Part shown: positions 55,158-64,000 of the stretch, one piece after another | Numbering within the stretch: the first letter of the stretch is position 1 | Layout of the letters: each line of letters starts with the position of its first letter | From: Bufo bufo | Lineage: Eukaryota; Chordata; Amphibia; Anura; Bufonidae | DNA length: 64,000 nt | Direction: 5' to 3' | Assembly: GCF_905171765.1 (NCBI RefSeq) | Contig: NC_053393.1 | Location: 190,243,921-190,307,920, forward strand | Notes under the pieces: model-generated | Told to the model about the DNA's origin: nothing | The model's input: only the letters and a program-made list of their open reading frames with translations | Databases searched by the model: none | Position numbers and translations under genes: made by a program

Positions 55158-57110
55158 ATGTCAAACAGGGGGTATTCTTCTGAAGAGGCCTACAGGATTC
55201 TGACCCAGTCGGATGAGGAATGGGAACCCTCATCTGACGAATCTAGCGGGTCAGAATATGAACCTGTGAAAAGCAGTGGCTCTCTGACCCAAAGTTCGGT
55301 TTAGGAGGTGGAGGTCCCTGATAGAACCAGGCGTACCCGGCCCCGTGTCGCTAGACCACAGGTTACGCAGGATCCGCTTCAAGAGCAGCAGAGTGGGGCT
55401 GTCGCTGCCGGATCACGTGGTGAGGCATACACCAGCAGTGCAGCCCTTCCTGGACCTAGTACCAGCACTGCCGTACAACCTGGTGAAGTAGCGAGCACCA
55501 GAAGGGCAGTTGAAGCTGGTACGGTGGCACGTGCAGTAGTTACCCCTTCGCAGCCACCGCACAGACAGGACCGTAGAGCCCCTAGAATCCCTGAGGTGCT
55601 GGCAAACCCTGATTTGCAGTCACCAACTTCAGCCGCACCAGTAGTTCCCCCTTTCACCGCCCAGTCTGGAGTTCGGGTTGAGACGGCTCAAATCGGTTCG
55701 GCCCTGGGATTTTTTGAGCTGTTCTTGACTGCGGAGCTCTTGGACTTAGTCGTGGCAGAGACAAACCGGTATGCCACACAATTTATAACCGCAAACCCGG
55801 GAAGCTATTATGCCCAGCCTTTCTGGTGGAAACCAGTCCAAGTTTCCGAACTTAAAATTTTTCTGGGCCTTCTCCTCAACATGGGTCTAACTAAAAAGCA
55901 TGAATTGCGGTCATATTGGTCCACGAACCCGATTCATCACATGCCCATGTTCTCTGCTGCTATGTCCAGGACACGATTTGAGACCATCCTGCATTTTCTG
56001 CATTTTAGCGACAACACCACCTCCCGTCCCAGAGGCCACCCAGCTTTTGACTGCCTCCACAAAATTCGGCCCCTCATAGACCATTTCAACCAAAAATTTG
56101 CAGATTTGTATACCCCTGAGCAAAACATCTGCGTAGACGAGTCCCTAATACACTTTACCGGGCGCCTTGGCTTCAAACAATACATCCCAAGCAAGCGTGC
56201 CCGGTATGGGGTCAAATTGTATAAGCTCTGTGAAAGGGCCACAGGCTATACCCACAAATTTCGGATCTATGAGGGAAAAGATCAGACCCTGGAGCCGGTC
56301 GGTTGCCCTGACTACCTGGGGAGCAGTGGGAAGACAGTCTGGGACTTGGTGTCACCCTTATTCGGCAAGGGGTACCATCTTTATGTGGACAATTTTTACA
56401 CAAGTGTGGCCCTCTTTAGGCATTTGTTTCTAGAACGGATTTGCGCCTGTGGCACCGCGCAAACTAGTCGCGTGGGCTTCCCCCAACGGCTCGTTACCAC
56501 CCGTCTTGCAAGGGGGGAGAGGGCTGCCTTGTGTAATGAAGAACTGCTCGCGGTGAAATGGAGAGACAAGCGTGACGTTTACATGCTCTCCTCCATTCAC
56601 GCAGACACGACAATCCAAATTGAAAGGGCTACCCGTGTCATTGAAAAGCCCCTCTCAGTCCACGACTATAATGCGCTCATGGGAGGGGTGGACTTCAATG
56701 ACCAGATGTTGGCTCCCTATTTAGTTTCCCGCAGAACCAGACGCTGGTATAAGAAGGTGTCTGTATATTTAATTCAATTGGCGCTGTATAATAGTTTTGT
56801 TCTCTACAGTAAGGCTGGGAGAACACGATCCTTCCTCAAATTCCAGGAAGAGATCATCGAGAACCTCCTGTATCCAGAAGGTTCCGTGGCCCCATCCACC
56901 AGTGTAGTTAGCCGTCTACACGAGCGACATTTCCCCAGTGTCGTTGCTGGTACCTCAACCCAACCGCCACCCCGAAAAAAATGTTGTGTCTGTAGCAGGA
57001 GTGGAATAAGGCGTGACACCCGCTATTTCTGTCCTGACTGTCCTGACCACCCTGCCCTATGCTTAGGAGAGTGTTTCCGGAAGTACCACACACAGGTACA
57101 CCTAGCATAG
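55158..57110 (+). pseudogene. piggyBac transposase with a single early stop codon
   Basis: The natural start is the ATG at 55158 (MSNRGYSSEEAYRILT), giving 650 codons. TAG at codon 49 (55302-55304) interrupts an acidic N-terminal segment. The remaining 600 codons are open. The catalytic domain (about residues 160-530) has the three Asp residues expected of piggyBac: CVDESLIHF, LYVDNFYTSV and GGVDFNDQM. The C-terminal Cys-rich zinc-binding domain is complete (CCVCSRSG ... CPDCPDHPALC ... CFRKYH). The first ATG after the stop lies downstream in the non-catalytic leader, so a shortened enzyme is conceivable. The surrounding element has intact ends, implying recent insertion. Confidence 0.94.
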
Positions 57111-58079
57111 GGATTGCATCTCACAGGACAGGCACACAGGGCTATTAGGGCCCTTTTACTCACAGCTGCTGCAAACCTCTCCTTTCACCTGGGATAAAGT
57201 GCATAACGTACTTCGCCACATCTTTAGGCGATTTGCGCTTTGCACATTGTCCCATGGGGAAGGAGAGGTTTGTTCAATAAAGGTAAAAAAAACTAAACAA
57301 AAAAAAAATTACCGGTAAGTAAAAAAGTTAAAAAAGTAAAAAAAAAAGTTAATATGTTCTCTTCTGAAGTTAATAAATTTATTGCGTTGCGGCCTGGTTT
57401 TTTCTTTTTTGTTTTGTTTTTTTTACCTTCCAGGTGGACCAACCGATCGACTAGCTGCAGCACTGATGTGCATTCTGACAGAAGCATTGCGCTGCTGTCA
57501 GATTACACGCAAGTCGGTGTATGCGGCGCTGCAAGACGAGATTTCTCCTCTGCAGTAAAAGATACGTTTGCCGAGGCATATGAGCTGAGGAGGTGTTCCT
57601 ATGCTTTGGCAAACACTTTGTATATATATAAAAAAAAAATCCCGGCAATGATTTATTCATCCACATCGATTGATGAGAATGGAGAAATCTGGTTTGCCAG
57701 GGCATACGAGCTAAGTGGGTATGGATGTTGGGCGGAGCTCCTATGTCCTGGCAGACGCCTTTCCCCTCCTTTTTCTTTTTTTGGCAGAGATTTTTTCATC
57801 CACATTGATCGATGCGAATGAAGAAATCTGTGCCGTTCATTTTATTCTTTCAGCCCAGAGGCTGAACGAAAAAAAAAATCTCATTACCCGTATGCTCAAT
57901 ATAAGGAGAATAGCAGAAACTCTTAATGCTGGGCATACATGTAATGATTGCGGAGACCCTCAAATGCCAGGACAGTACAAACACCCCACAAATGACCCCA
58001 ATTTGGAAAGAAGACACCCCAAGGTATTTGCTGAGGGGCTTATTTAGTCCATGAAAGATTAAAATTTTTGTCCCAAGTT
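57111..58079. other. piggyBac 3' region, part 1
   Basis: Follows the transposase stop, with an A/T-rich stretch (57270-57425). There is a loosely repeated segment (GTTTGCC(A/G)GGGCATA(C/T)GAGCT near 57566 and 57690). The frame at 57354-57821 has no recognisable domain. Confidence 0.55.
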
Positions 58080-59770
58080 AGCGGAAAGGGAGACTTTGTG
58101 AGAAAAAAAAAAAAAAACAATTTTCCGCTAACTTGTGCCCAAATATTTTTTTTTCTATGAACTCGCCATGCCCCTCATTGAATACCTTGGGGTGTCTTAT
58201 TTCCAAAATGGGGTCACTTGTGGGGTATTTATACTGCCCTGGCATTTTAGGGGCCCCAAAGCGTGAGAAGAAGTCTGGTATCCAAATGTCTAAAAATGCC
58301 CTCCTAAAAGGAATTTGGGCCCCTTTGCCCACCTAGGCTGCAAAAAAGTGTCACACATATGGTATCTCCGTATTCAGGAGAAGTTGGGGAATGTGTTTTG
58401 GGGTGTCATTTTACATATACCCATGCTGGGTGAGATAAATATCTTGGTCAAATGCCAACTTTGTATAAAAAAATGGGAAAAGTTGTCTTTTGCCAAGATA
58501 TTTCTCTCACCCAGCATGGGTATATGTAAAATGAAACCCCAAAACACATTCCCCAACTTCTCCTGAATACGGAGATACCAGATGTGTGACACTTTTTTGC
58601 AGCCTAGGTGGGCAAAGGGGCCCATATTCCAAAGAGCACCTTTCGGATTTCACAAGTCATTTACCTACTTACCACACATTTGGGCCCCTGGAAAATGCCA
58701 GGGAAGTATAACTACCCCACAAGTGACCCCATTTTGGAAAGAAGACACCCCAAGGTATTCCGTGAGGGGCATGGCAAGTTCCTAGAATTTTTTCTTTTTT
58801 GTCACAAGTTAATGGAAAATGATGATTTATTTATTTTTATTTTTTCATACAAAGTCTCATATTCCACTAACTTGTGACAAAAAATAAAAACTTCCATGAA
58901 CTCACTCTGTCCATCAGCGAATACCTTGGGGTCTCTTCTTTCCAAAATGGGGTTATACTACCCTGGCATTCTAGGGGCCCAAATGTGTGGTAAGGAGTTT
59001 GAAATCAAATTCTGTAAAAAAATGACCAGTGAAATCCGAAAGGTGCTCTTTGGAATATTGGCCCCTTTGCCCACCTAGGCTGCAAAAAAGTGTCACACAT
59101 CTGGTATCTCCGTATTCAGGAGAAGTTGGGGAATGTGTTTTGAGGTGTCTTTTTACATATACCCATGCTGGGTGAGAGAAATATCTTGGCAAAAGACAAC
59201 TTTTCCCATTTTTTTATACAAAGTTGGCATTTGACCAAGATATTTATCTCACCCAGCATGGGTATATGTAAAAAGACACACCAAAACACATTCCCCAACT
59301 TCTCCTGAATACGGAGATACCAGATGTGTCACACTTTTTTGCAGCCTAGGTGGGCAAATGGGCCCATATTCCAAAGAGCACCTTTCGGATTTCACTGGTC
59401 ATTTTTTACAGAATTTGATTTCAAACTCCTTACCACACATTTGGGCCCCTAGAATGCCAGGGCAGTATAACTACCCCACAAGTGACCCCATTTTGGAAAG
59501 AAGAGACCCCAAGGTATTCGCTGATGGGCATAGTGAGTTCATAGAACTTTTTATTTTTTGTCACAAGTTAGTGGAATATGAGACTTTGTAAGGAAAAAAA
59601 ATAAAAAAATCATCATTTTCCGCTAACTTGTGACAAAAAATAAAAAGTTCTATGAACTCACTATGCCCATCAGCGAATACCTTAGGGTGTCTACTTTCCG
59701 AAATGGGGTCATTTGTGGGGTGTTTGTACTGTCTGGGCATTGTAGAACCTCAGGAAACATGACAGGTGCT
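58080..59770. repeat. Chain of alternating inverted repeats in the piggyBac 3' region
   Basis: Five symmetry centres lie near 58110, 58470, 58840, 59215 and 59610, about 370 bp apart. Two arm types alternate. One spans ATACCCATGCTGGGTGAGA and GGAGAAGTTGGGGAATGTG. The other spans TACCACACATTTGGGCCCC and AGTGACCCCATTTTGGAAAG. Each segment is inverted relative to its neighbour. Mirrored short frames (such as 58315-58566 and 58374-58625) result from this symmetry. Confidence 0.92.
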
Positions 59771-60211
59771 CAGAAAGTCAGAGCTGCTTCAAAAAGCGGA
59801 AATTCACATTTTTGTACCATAGTTTGTAAACGCTATAACTTTTACCCAAACCATTTTTTTTTACCCAAACATTTTTTTTTTATCAAAGACATGTAGAAAA
59901 ATAAATTTAGAGCAAAATTTATATATGGATCTCGTTTTTTTTGCAAAATTTTACAACTGAAAGTGAAAAATGTAATTTTTTTGCAAAAAAATCGTTAAAT
60001 TTTGAATTAATAACAAAAAAAGTAAAAATGTCAGCAGCAATGAAATACCACCAAATGAAAGCTCTATAAGTGAGAAGAAAAGGAGGTAAAATTCATTTGG
60101 GTGGTAAGTTGCATGACCGAGCAATAAACGGTGAAAGTAGTGTAGGTCAGAAGTGTAAAAAGTGGCCTGGTCTTTCAGGGTGTTTAAGCCATGGGGGGCT
60201 GAGGTGGTTAA

Positions 60212-61637
60212 AAAGGATATCACACAACTACTATTGAAATACAATCTGCCATACCTTTCTTGGATAGGCAGAAAGAATGTGATCAAAGCGTATGTCTTTC
60301 CCAAAATCCTATATGTTATGCAGCTTGTACCGATACACTTACCAAAAACATTCTTTCTGGAGATTAGGAGATTTTTCCTGAAATACCTGTGGAATGGAAA
60401 AAAACCTAGGCTCGCATATGATCTTTTAGTTAGGAGTAGAACAAGTGGTGGCTTAGGACTTCCTGACATCTTGAGATATTACCAAGCTATCCAATTAAAT
60501 AGATGGTTGGAATTAGTTGACCCTCAAAGACAACCAGACGTATTTGAGCTTATGCAGTATAGTGTAGGACCTACACTCCAACGGCTTCTCTGGTTAACGG
60601 ACACTGGTCAAAATCAGAGTAATGTTAATGATCCCTTATTGAAAGGGATAAGAGGGACATGGAAGGAACTAGGCAAAAAGTTAGCACCTGACCCGTCCCT
60701 TCTACTGCCTGGAAACCTCATTCCAGACCTCTTGGGTATTAATGGAGATATTCACCAGGAAGTATGGTCACTTCTAACTCAAGTCAGACTAGGGGAATTA
60801 ACCCCAGACACGGAAACGTGTATATTAAACCGGCTTCCAGAACGAATAAAAAACTCCCCTAGCTTCTTTCTTACAAAGGCATACATAGGTGCTGTGTGTG
60901 GAGGACTGAGAGAGAAACTCAACTCAACAAGGCAAATGACAGAGTTTGAAAATACTCTTTTATCCCCACTTCGTAAACAGAGGAAAATCTCAGCAATCTA
61001 CGCCTTGGTGGGAGCCGAGGGCGAGGTGGTAAAGCCCTTATATGTCAGAGACTGGGAGAAGGAGCTTGGCATCGTTTTCTCAGATCAGGAACTTGAAAAA
61101 CTCCTAGCTTTTTCGCATGGCTCATCACCGTGCACGCGCTTGCAGGAAAATCACTTCAAGCTCCTTTCTAGATGGTACAGAACTCCTGAGTTCTTGCATA
61201 AATGCGGGCTATCCCCTGATCGGTCTTGCTGGATATGTGGTGGAGGAGAAGGATCTCTATCCCATATATGGTGGACATGCCCTCTAATCATCGCTTTCTG
61301 GGAAGGCGTCAACAAAACTATTAACAAAGTCTCATCTGTTGGGCTAAAGATTTATCTTGAAATGGTAATCTTCTCACTTCCATCCGACCTTTACACGCCA
61401 TCCAAACACAACTTAGTAACTCATCTCATAGCAGCGGCCAAAGCCATCATACCTCTCCACTGGAGAGACCCCAATGCTCCCTCAGTGAAGGAATGGATAG
61501 CTAAAGTAAATCAAATCTGCCATTTCGAAGAAATGACAAGCTGGATTAACAGAAATCACGAGAAATTTCTGAAAACCTGGCTCCCTTGGAGGCTGTCGGG
61601 CGAGAGCAGAGATGCAATTACCTTGATCCCCACATAG
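60212..61637 (+). pseudogene. L1 ORF2 part 3: thumb and C-terminal Cys/His domain
   Basis: Open from the piggyBac junction to the TAG at 61635-61637. The first codons (KDITQLLLKYN) continue directly from part 2. It includes SWIGRKNVIKAYVFPKILYV and SGGLGLPDI, typical of the segment after the L1 reverse transcriptase. A CX2CX8HX4C motif follows (CWIC ... HIWWTC, about 61225-61280). The piece has no internal stop. With the other parts, ORF2 would be about 1,245 residues, plus roughly 40 lost at the hAT junction. Confidence 0.92.
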
Positions 61638-62112
61638 CAAGTTAGAAGTGTATCAGCGTCATCTGATCGACAACCTAATTTCAGGTTTTGCCCTCCAACT
61701 CGCATATAACCCTACCGTGTACTGAAAATGCTCGAACATTGTCTATTCTCTCTCCTTCCCTCCTCTCTTCTTTCCTTCTAATTATACCTCCATTTCCTTT
61801 TTCTTTCTCTCCGTCCCTCTATAAGATATAATTGTGCATATTATCCAGGCAGCCATAGCTCCCCTAATTACTCCACTAGGCTCCCACGGAGCAAATCTCT
61901 TATGCTCCTAGGAGTAATACAGGAGTCCGCAATAATTGCCAGAGCATGTACTTCCACATATGGCTATATGATGTTACTTTAAGTACTTGTTATTTGTTAT
62001 GGTTATGTACTTGTGCCATTGGCTTGGTGTAATTCCAATCTATGGCCAACAGGCTATTGTTTGTCTGTATCTTGTTTGACAAATTCTGAAAATAAAGAAT
62101 TTACAAAAAAAA

Positions 62113-62122
62113 AAAAGTTTGA
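62113..62122. repeat. L1 target site duplication, right
   Basis: AAAAGTTTGA follows the A-tail and matches 41501-41510. Part of the A-run could belong to the tail. Confidence 0.7.
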
Positions 62123-62394
62123 ATCACCACCCTTTCCCAATTTGACATATAAAACTACATAAACAATAAAAATAAAAAAAATATTGTGTATCGCCGCGTC
62201 CGAAAATGTCTGAACTATTAAAAGAATATTTTAAAAATTCTTGTGCGGTGAATGCAGTAACCGAAGAAAAAATGAAAAACAAGCGATTTGCCATTTTTTT
62301 TTGTCATTTTGAATAAAAATGTCAGGTCATTTTTTGTGAATAGTGAACGCCGTGATGTCAAAACCCCAAAAACCTTGGTGGAATTTTGTATTTA
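62123..62394. mobile_element. Continuation of the DNA repeat hosting the L1
   Basis: AT-rich repeat DNA that continues 40987-41510 and is cut at a TA by the Tc1 element. Contains ATTGTGTATCGCCGCGTCCG, related in reverse to 22487-23205. Confidence 0.6.
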
Positions 62395-64000
62395 CAGTGG
62401 GGGAAATAATTATTTGACCCCTCACTGATTTTGTAAGTTTGTCCAATGACAAAGAAATGAAAAGTCTCAGAACAGTATCATTTCAATGGTAGGTTTATTG
62501 TAACAGTGGCAGATAGCACATCAAAAGGAAAATCGAAAAAATAACTTTAAATAAAAGATAGCAACTGATTTGCATTTCATTGAGTGAAATAAGTATTTGA
62601 ACCCCTACCAACCATTAAGAGTTCTGGCTCCCACAGAGTGGTTAGACACTTCTACTCAATTAGTCACCCTCATTAAGGACACCTGTCTTAACTAGTCACC
62701 TGTATAAAAGACACCTGTCCACAGAATCAATCAATCAAGCAGACTCCAAACTCTCCAACATGGGAAAGACCAAAGAGCTGTCCAAGGATGTCAGAGACAA
62801 AATTGTAGACCTGCACAAGGCTGGAATAGGCTACAAAACCATTAGCAAGAAGCTGGGAGAGAAGGTGACAACTGTTGGTGCGATTGTTCGAAAATGGAAG
62901 GAGCACAAAATGACCATCAATCGACCTCGCTCTGGGGCTCCACGCAAGATCTCACCTCGTGGGGTGTCAATGGTTCTGAGAAAGGTGAAAAAGCATCCTA
63001 GAACTACACGGGAGGAGTTAGTTAATGACCTCAAATTAGCAGGGACCACAGTCACCAAGAAAACCATTGGAAACACATTACACCGCAATGGATTAAAATC
63101 CTGCAGGGCTCGCAAGGTCCCCCTGCTCAGGAAGGCACATGTGCAGGCCCGTCTGAAGTTTGCCAATGAACACCTGAATGATTCAGAGAGTGACTGGGAG
63201 AAGGTGCTGTGGTCTGATGAGACCAAAATAGAGCTCTTTGGCATTAACTCAACTCGCTGTGTTTGGAGGAAGAAAAATGCTGCCTATGACCCCCAAAACA
63301 CCGTCCCCACCGTCAAGCATGGGGGTGGAAACATTTTGCTTTGGGGGTGTTTTTCTGCTAAGGGCACAGGACAACTTATTCGCATAAACGGGAAAATGGA
63401 CGGAGCCATGTATCGTGAAATCCTGAGCGACAACCTCCTTCCCTCTGCCAGGAAACTGAAAATGGGTCGTGGATGGGTGTTCCAGCACGACAATGACCCA
63501 AAACATACAGCAAAGGCAACAAAGGAGTGGCTCAAGAAGAAGCACATTAAGGTCATGGAGTGGCCTAGTCAGTCTCCGGACCTTAATCCAATTGAAAACC
63601 TATGGAGGGAGCTCAAGCTCAGAGTTGCACAGAGACAGCCTCGAAACCTTAGGGATTTAGAGATGATCTGCAAAGAGGAGTGGACCAACATTCCTCCTAA
63701 AATGTGCGCAAACTTGGTCATCAATTACAAGAAACGTTTGACCTCTGTGCTTGCAAACAAGGGTTTTTCCACCAAGTATTAAGTCTTTTTTTGTTAGAGG
63801 GTTCAAATACTTATTTCACTCAATGAAATGCAAATCAGTTGCTATCTTTTATTTAAAGTTATTTTTTCGATTTTCCTTTTGATGTGCTATCTGCCACTGT
63901 TACAATAAACCTACCATTGAAATGATACTGTTCTGAGACTTTTCATTTCTTTGTCATTGGACAAACTTACAAAATCAGTGAGGGGTCAAATAATTATTTC
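62395..64000 (+). mobile_element. Apparently complete Tc1 transposon, right tip beyond the window
   Basis: It begins CAGTGGGGGAAATAATTATT after a TA. The left inverted repeat (about 62395-62606) contains outer (AATAATTATTTGACCCC) and inner (AATAAGTATTTGAACCCC) direct repeats, the IR/DR layout. The right repeat (about 63797-64000) mirrors it almost base for base, and only the last ten or so bases are missing. It encodes an intact transposase. This is the best candidate in the window for a potentially active element. Confidence 0.95.
62760..63782 (+). CDS. Intact Tc1-like (DD34E) transposase, 340 residues
   Basis: Full-length frame from [10 protein letters not shown] to FSTKY with no lesions. 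Two helix-turn-helix segments (about residues 5-55 and 70-115) are separated by a basic, AT-hook-like [10 protein letters not shown]. The DDE catalytic domain has [12 protein letters not shown], the GGGNILLWG block, [11 protein letters not shown] and [12 protein letters not shown] count 34 residues between the second Asp and the Glu. At 340 residues it matches the length of known working Tc1 transposases. It binds the inverted repeats and integrates at TA. The ATG lies about 150 bp inside the left repeat, as usual. Copies with this much integrity are either young or recently selected. Confidence 0.96.
   Translation: MGKTKELSKDVRDKIVDLHKAGIGYKTISKKLGEKVTTVGAIVRKWKEHKMTINRPRSGAPRKISPRGVSMVLRKVKKHPRTTREELVNDLKLAGTTVTKKTIGNTLHRNGLKSCRARKVPLLRKAHVQARLKFANEHLNDSESDWEKVLWSDETKIELFGINSTRCVWRKKNAAYDPQNTVPTVKHGGGNILLWGCFSAKGTGQLIRINGKMDGAMYREILSDNLLPSARKLKMGRGWVFQHDNDPKHTAKATKEWLKKKHIKVMEWPSQSPDLNPIENLWRELKLRVAQRQPRNLRDLEMICKEEWTNIPPKMCANLVINYKKRLTSVLANKGFSTKY

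Larger units (their letters stand above)
54206..60207 (+). mobile_element. piggyBac transposon, 6.0 kb, in L1 ORF2
   Basis: Exact TTAA duplications flank it (54202-54205 and 60208-60211). The end CCACCTCCGGACCGCC pairs with the complement of the right end, CCACCTCAGCCCCCC. It carries a near-complete transposase at 55158-57110 and a long 3' region (about 58080-59770) built of alternating inverted repeats. Insertion interrupts the L1 at a TTAA in codons for Pro-Leu-Lys. It is full length by structure. Confidence 0.95.
41511..62112 (+). mobile_element. Near full-length L1-clade LINE, split by two DNA transposons
   Basis: Reading through the two insertions, the L1 is about 6.5 kb. It has a short 5' leader (41511-41607), ORF1, a spacer of about 1.1 kb, and ORF2 in three pieces. 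The 3' region carries AATAAA (62091-62096) and an A-tail, flanked by 10-bp duplications. The hAT at 45831-53957 and the piggyBac at 54206-60207 lie within ORF2. Lesions in ORF1 and loss of an ORF2 segment at the hAT junction make it inactive. Confidence 0.9.

Noticed and set aside
57354..57821. 155-codon second gene in the piggyBac
   Set aside because: The start overlaps an A/T run, composition is unlike the transposase, and no domain is visible.
58315..58625. Pair of 83-codon proteins
   Set aside because: The two are on opposite strands with nearly the same sequence, which shows they arise from the palindrome.
62831..63556. Minus-strand frames over the intact Tc1 gene
   Set aside because: Shadows of the transposase in other frames.

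Overview
This window is non-host-coding, repeat-dense vertebrate DNA. The mix of elements (several Tc1/mariner families, TTAA-flanked piggyBac-type elements, a large hAT element with CCCGAAC-rich ends, an L1-clade LINE with a long inter-ORF spacer, and solo LTRs with TGT...ACA ends) suggests an amphibian, most likely a frog or toad. That taxonomic call is inference from repeat content; a fish is the main alternative. I found no convincing host protein-coding exon, rRNA, tRNA or CRISPR array. Nearly every plausible protein belongs to a transposable element.

Layout. 1-1404 is a decayed Tc1 element (transposase on the minus strand). 1410-2332 is an internally deleted Tc1 element. 4165-13458 is a 9.3-kb hAT element holding three tandem arrays and a frameshifted transposase of about 1,160 residues. 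13873-14193 is a foldback element. 14323-17771 is a run of three unrelated Tc1-superfamily elements joined by TA-rich spacers. 17802-18580 is a possible solo LTR. 19478-20940 is a non-autonomous hAT with a perfect 8-bp target duplication. 21261-24155 is a long TTAA-type non-autonomous element. 25281-26246 is a probable solo LTR. 26931-27710 is a small hAT-like element. 30404-31549 is a foldback element with mirrored minisatellites. 32934-33760 is an almost perfect 827-bp palindrome flanked by TTAA. 33815-34670 is an L1 3' fragment. 34671-40895 is a puzzling region with AT-rich hairpin repeats, two short spliced-looking gene remnants (one Myb/SANT-like) and a solo LTR.

The right third is a nest. 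A DNA repeat starting at 40987 carries an L1 inserted at 41511-62112, with 10-bp target duplications. The L1 was split by a second copy of the same hAT element (45831-53957) and by a 6.0-kb piggyBac element (54206-60207, perfect TTAA duplication). The piggyBac transposase is intact except for one early stop codon. The host DNA repeat is cut on its right by a Tc1 element (62395 to the window end) whose 340-residue transposase is fully open.

The most informative comparison is between the two hAT copies. Their coding parts look nearly identical, but each carries different inactivating lesions, and the copy numbers of all three internal tandem arrays differ (about 3 vs 4, 5 vs 7 and 21 vs 8 units). 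This points to recent mobility with fast array turnover. Their shared promoter module and the alternating inverted-repeat chains in the piggyBac and 34.7-kb elements are the structures least explained by standard annotation.
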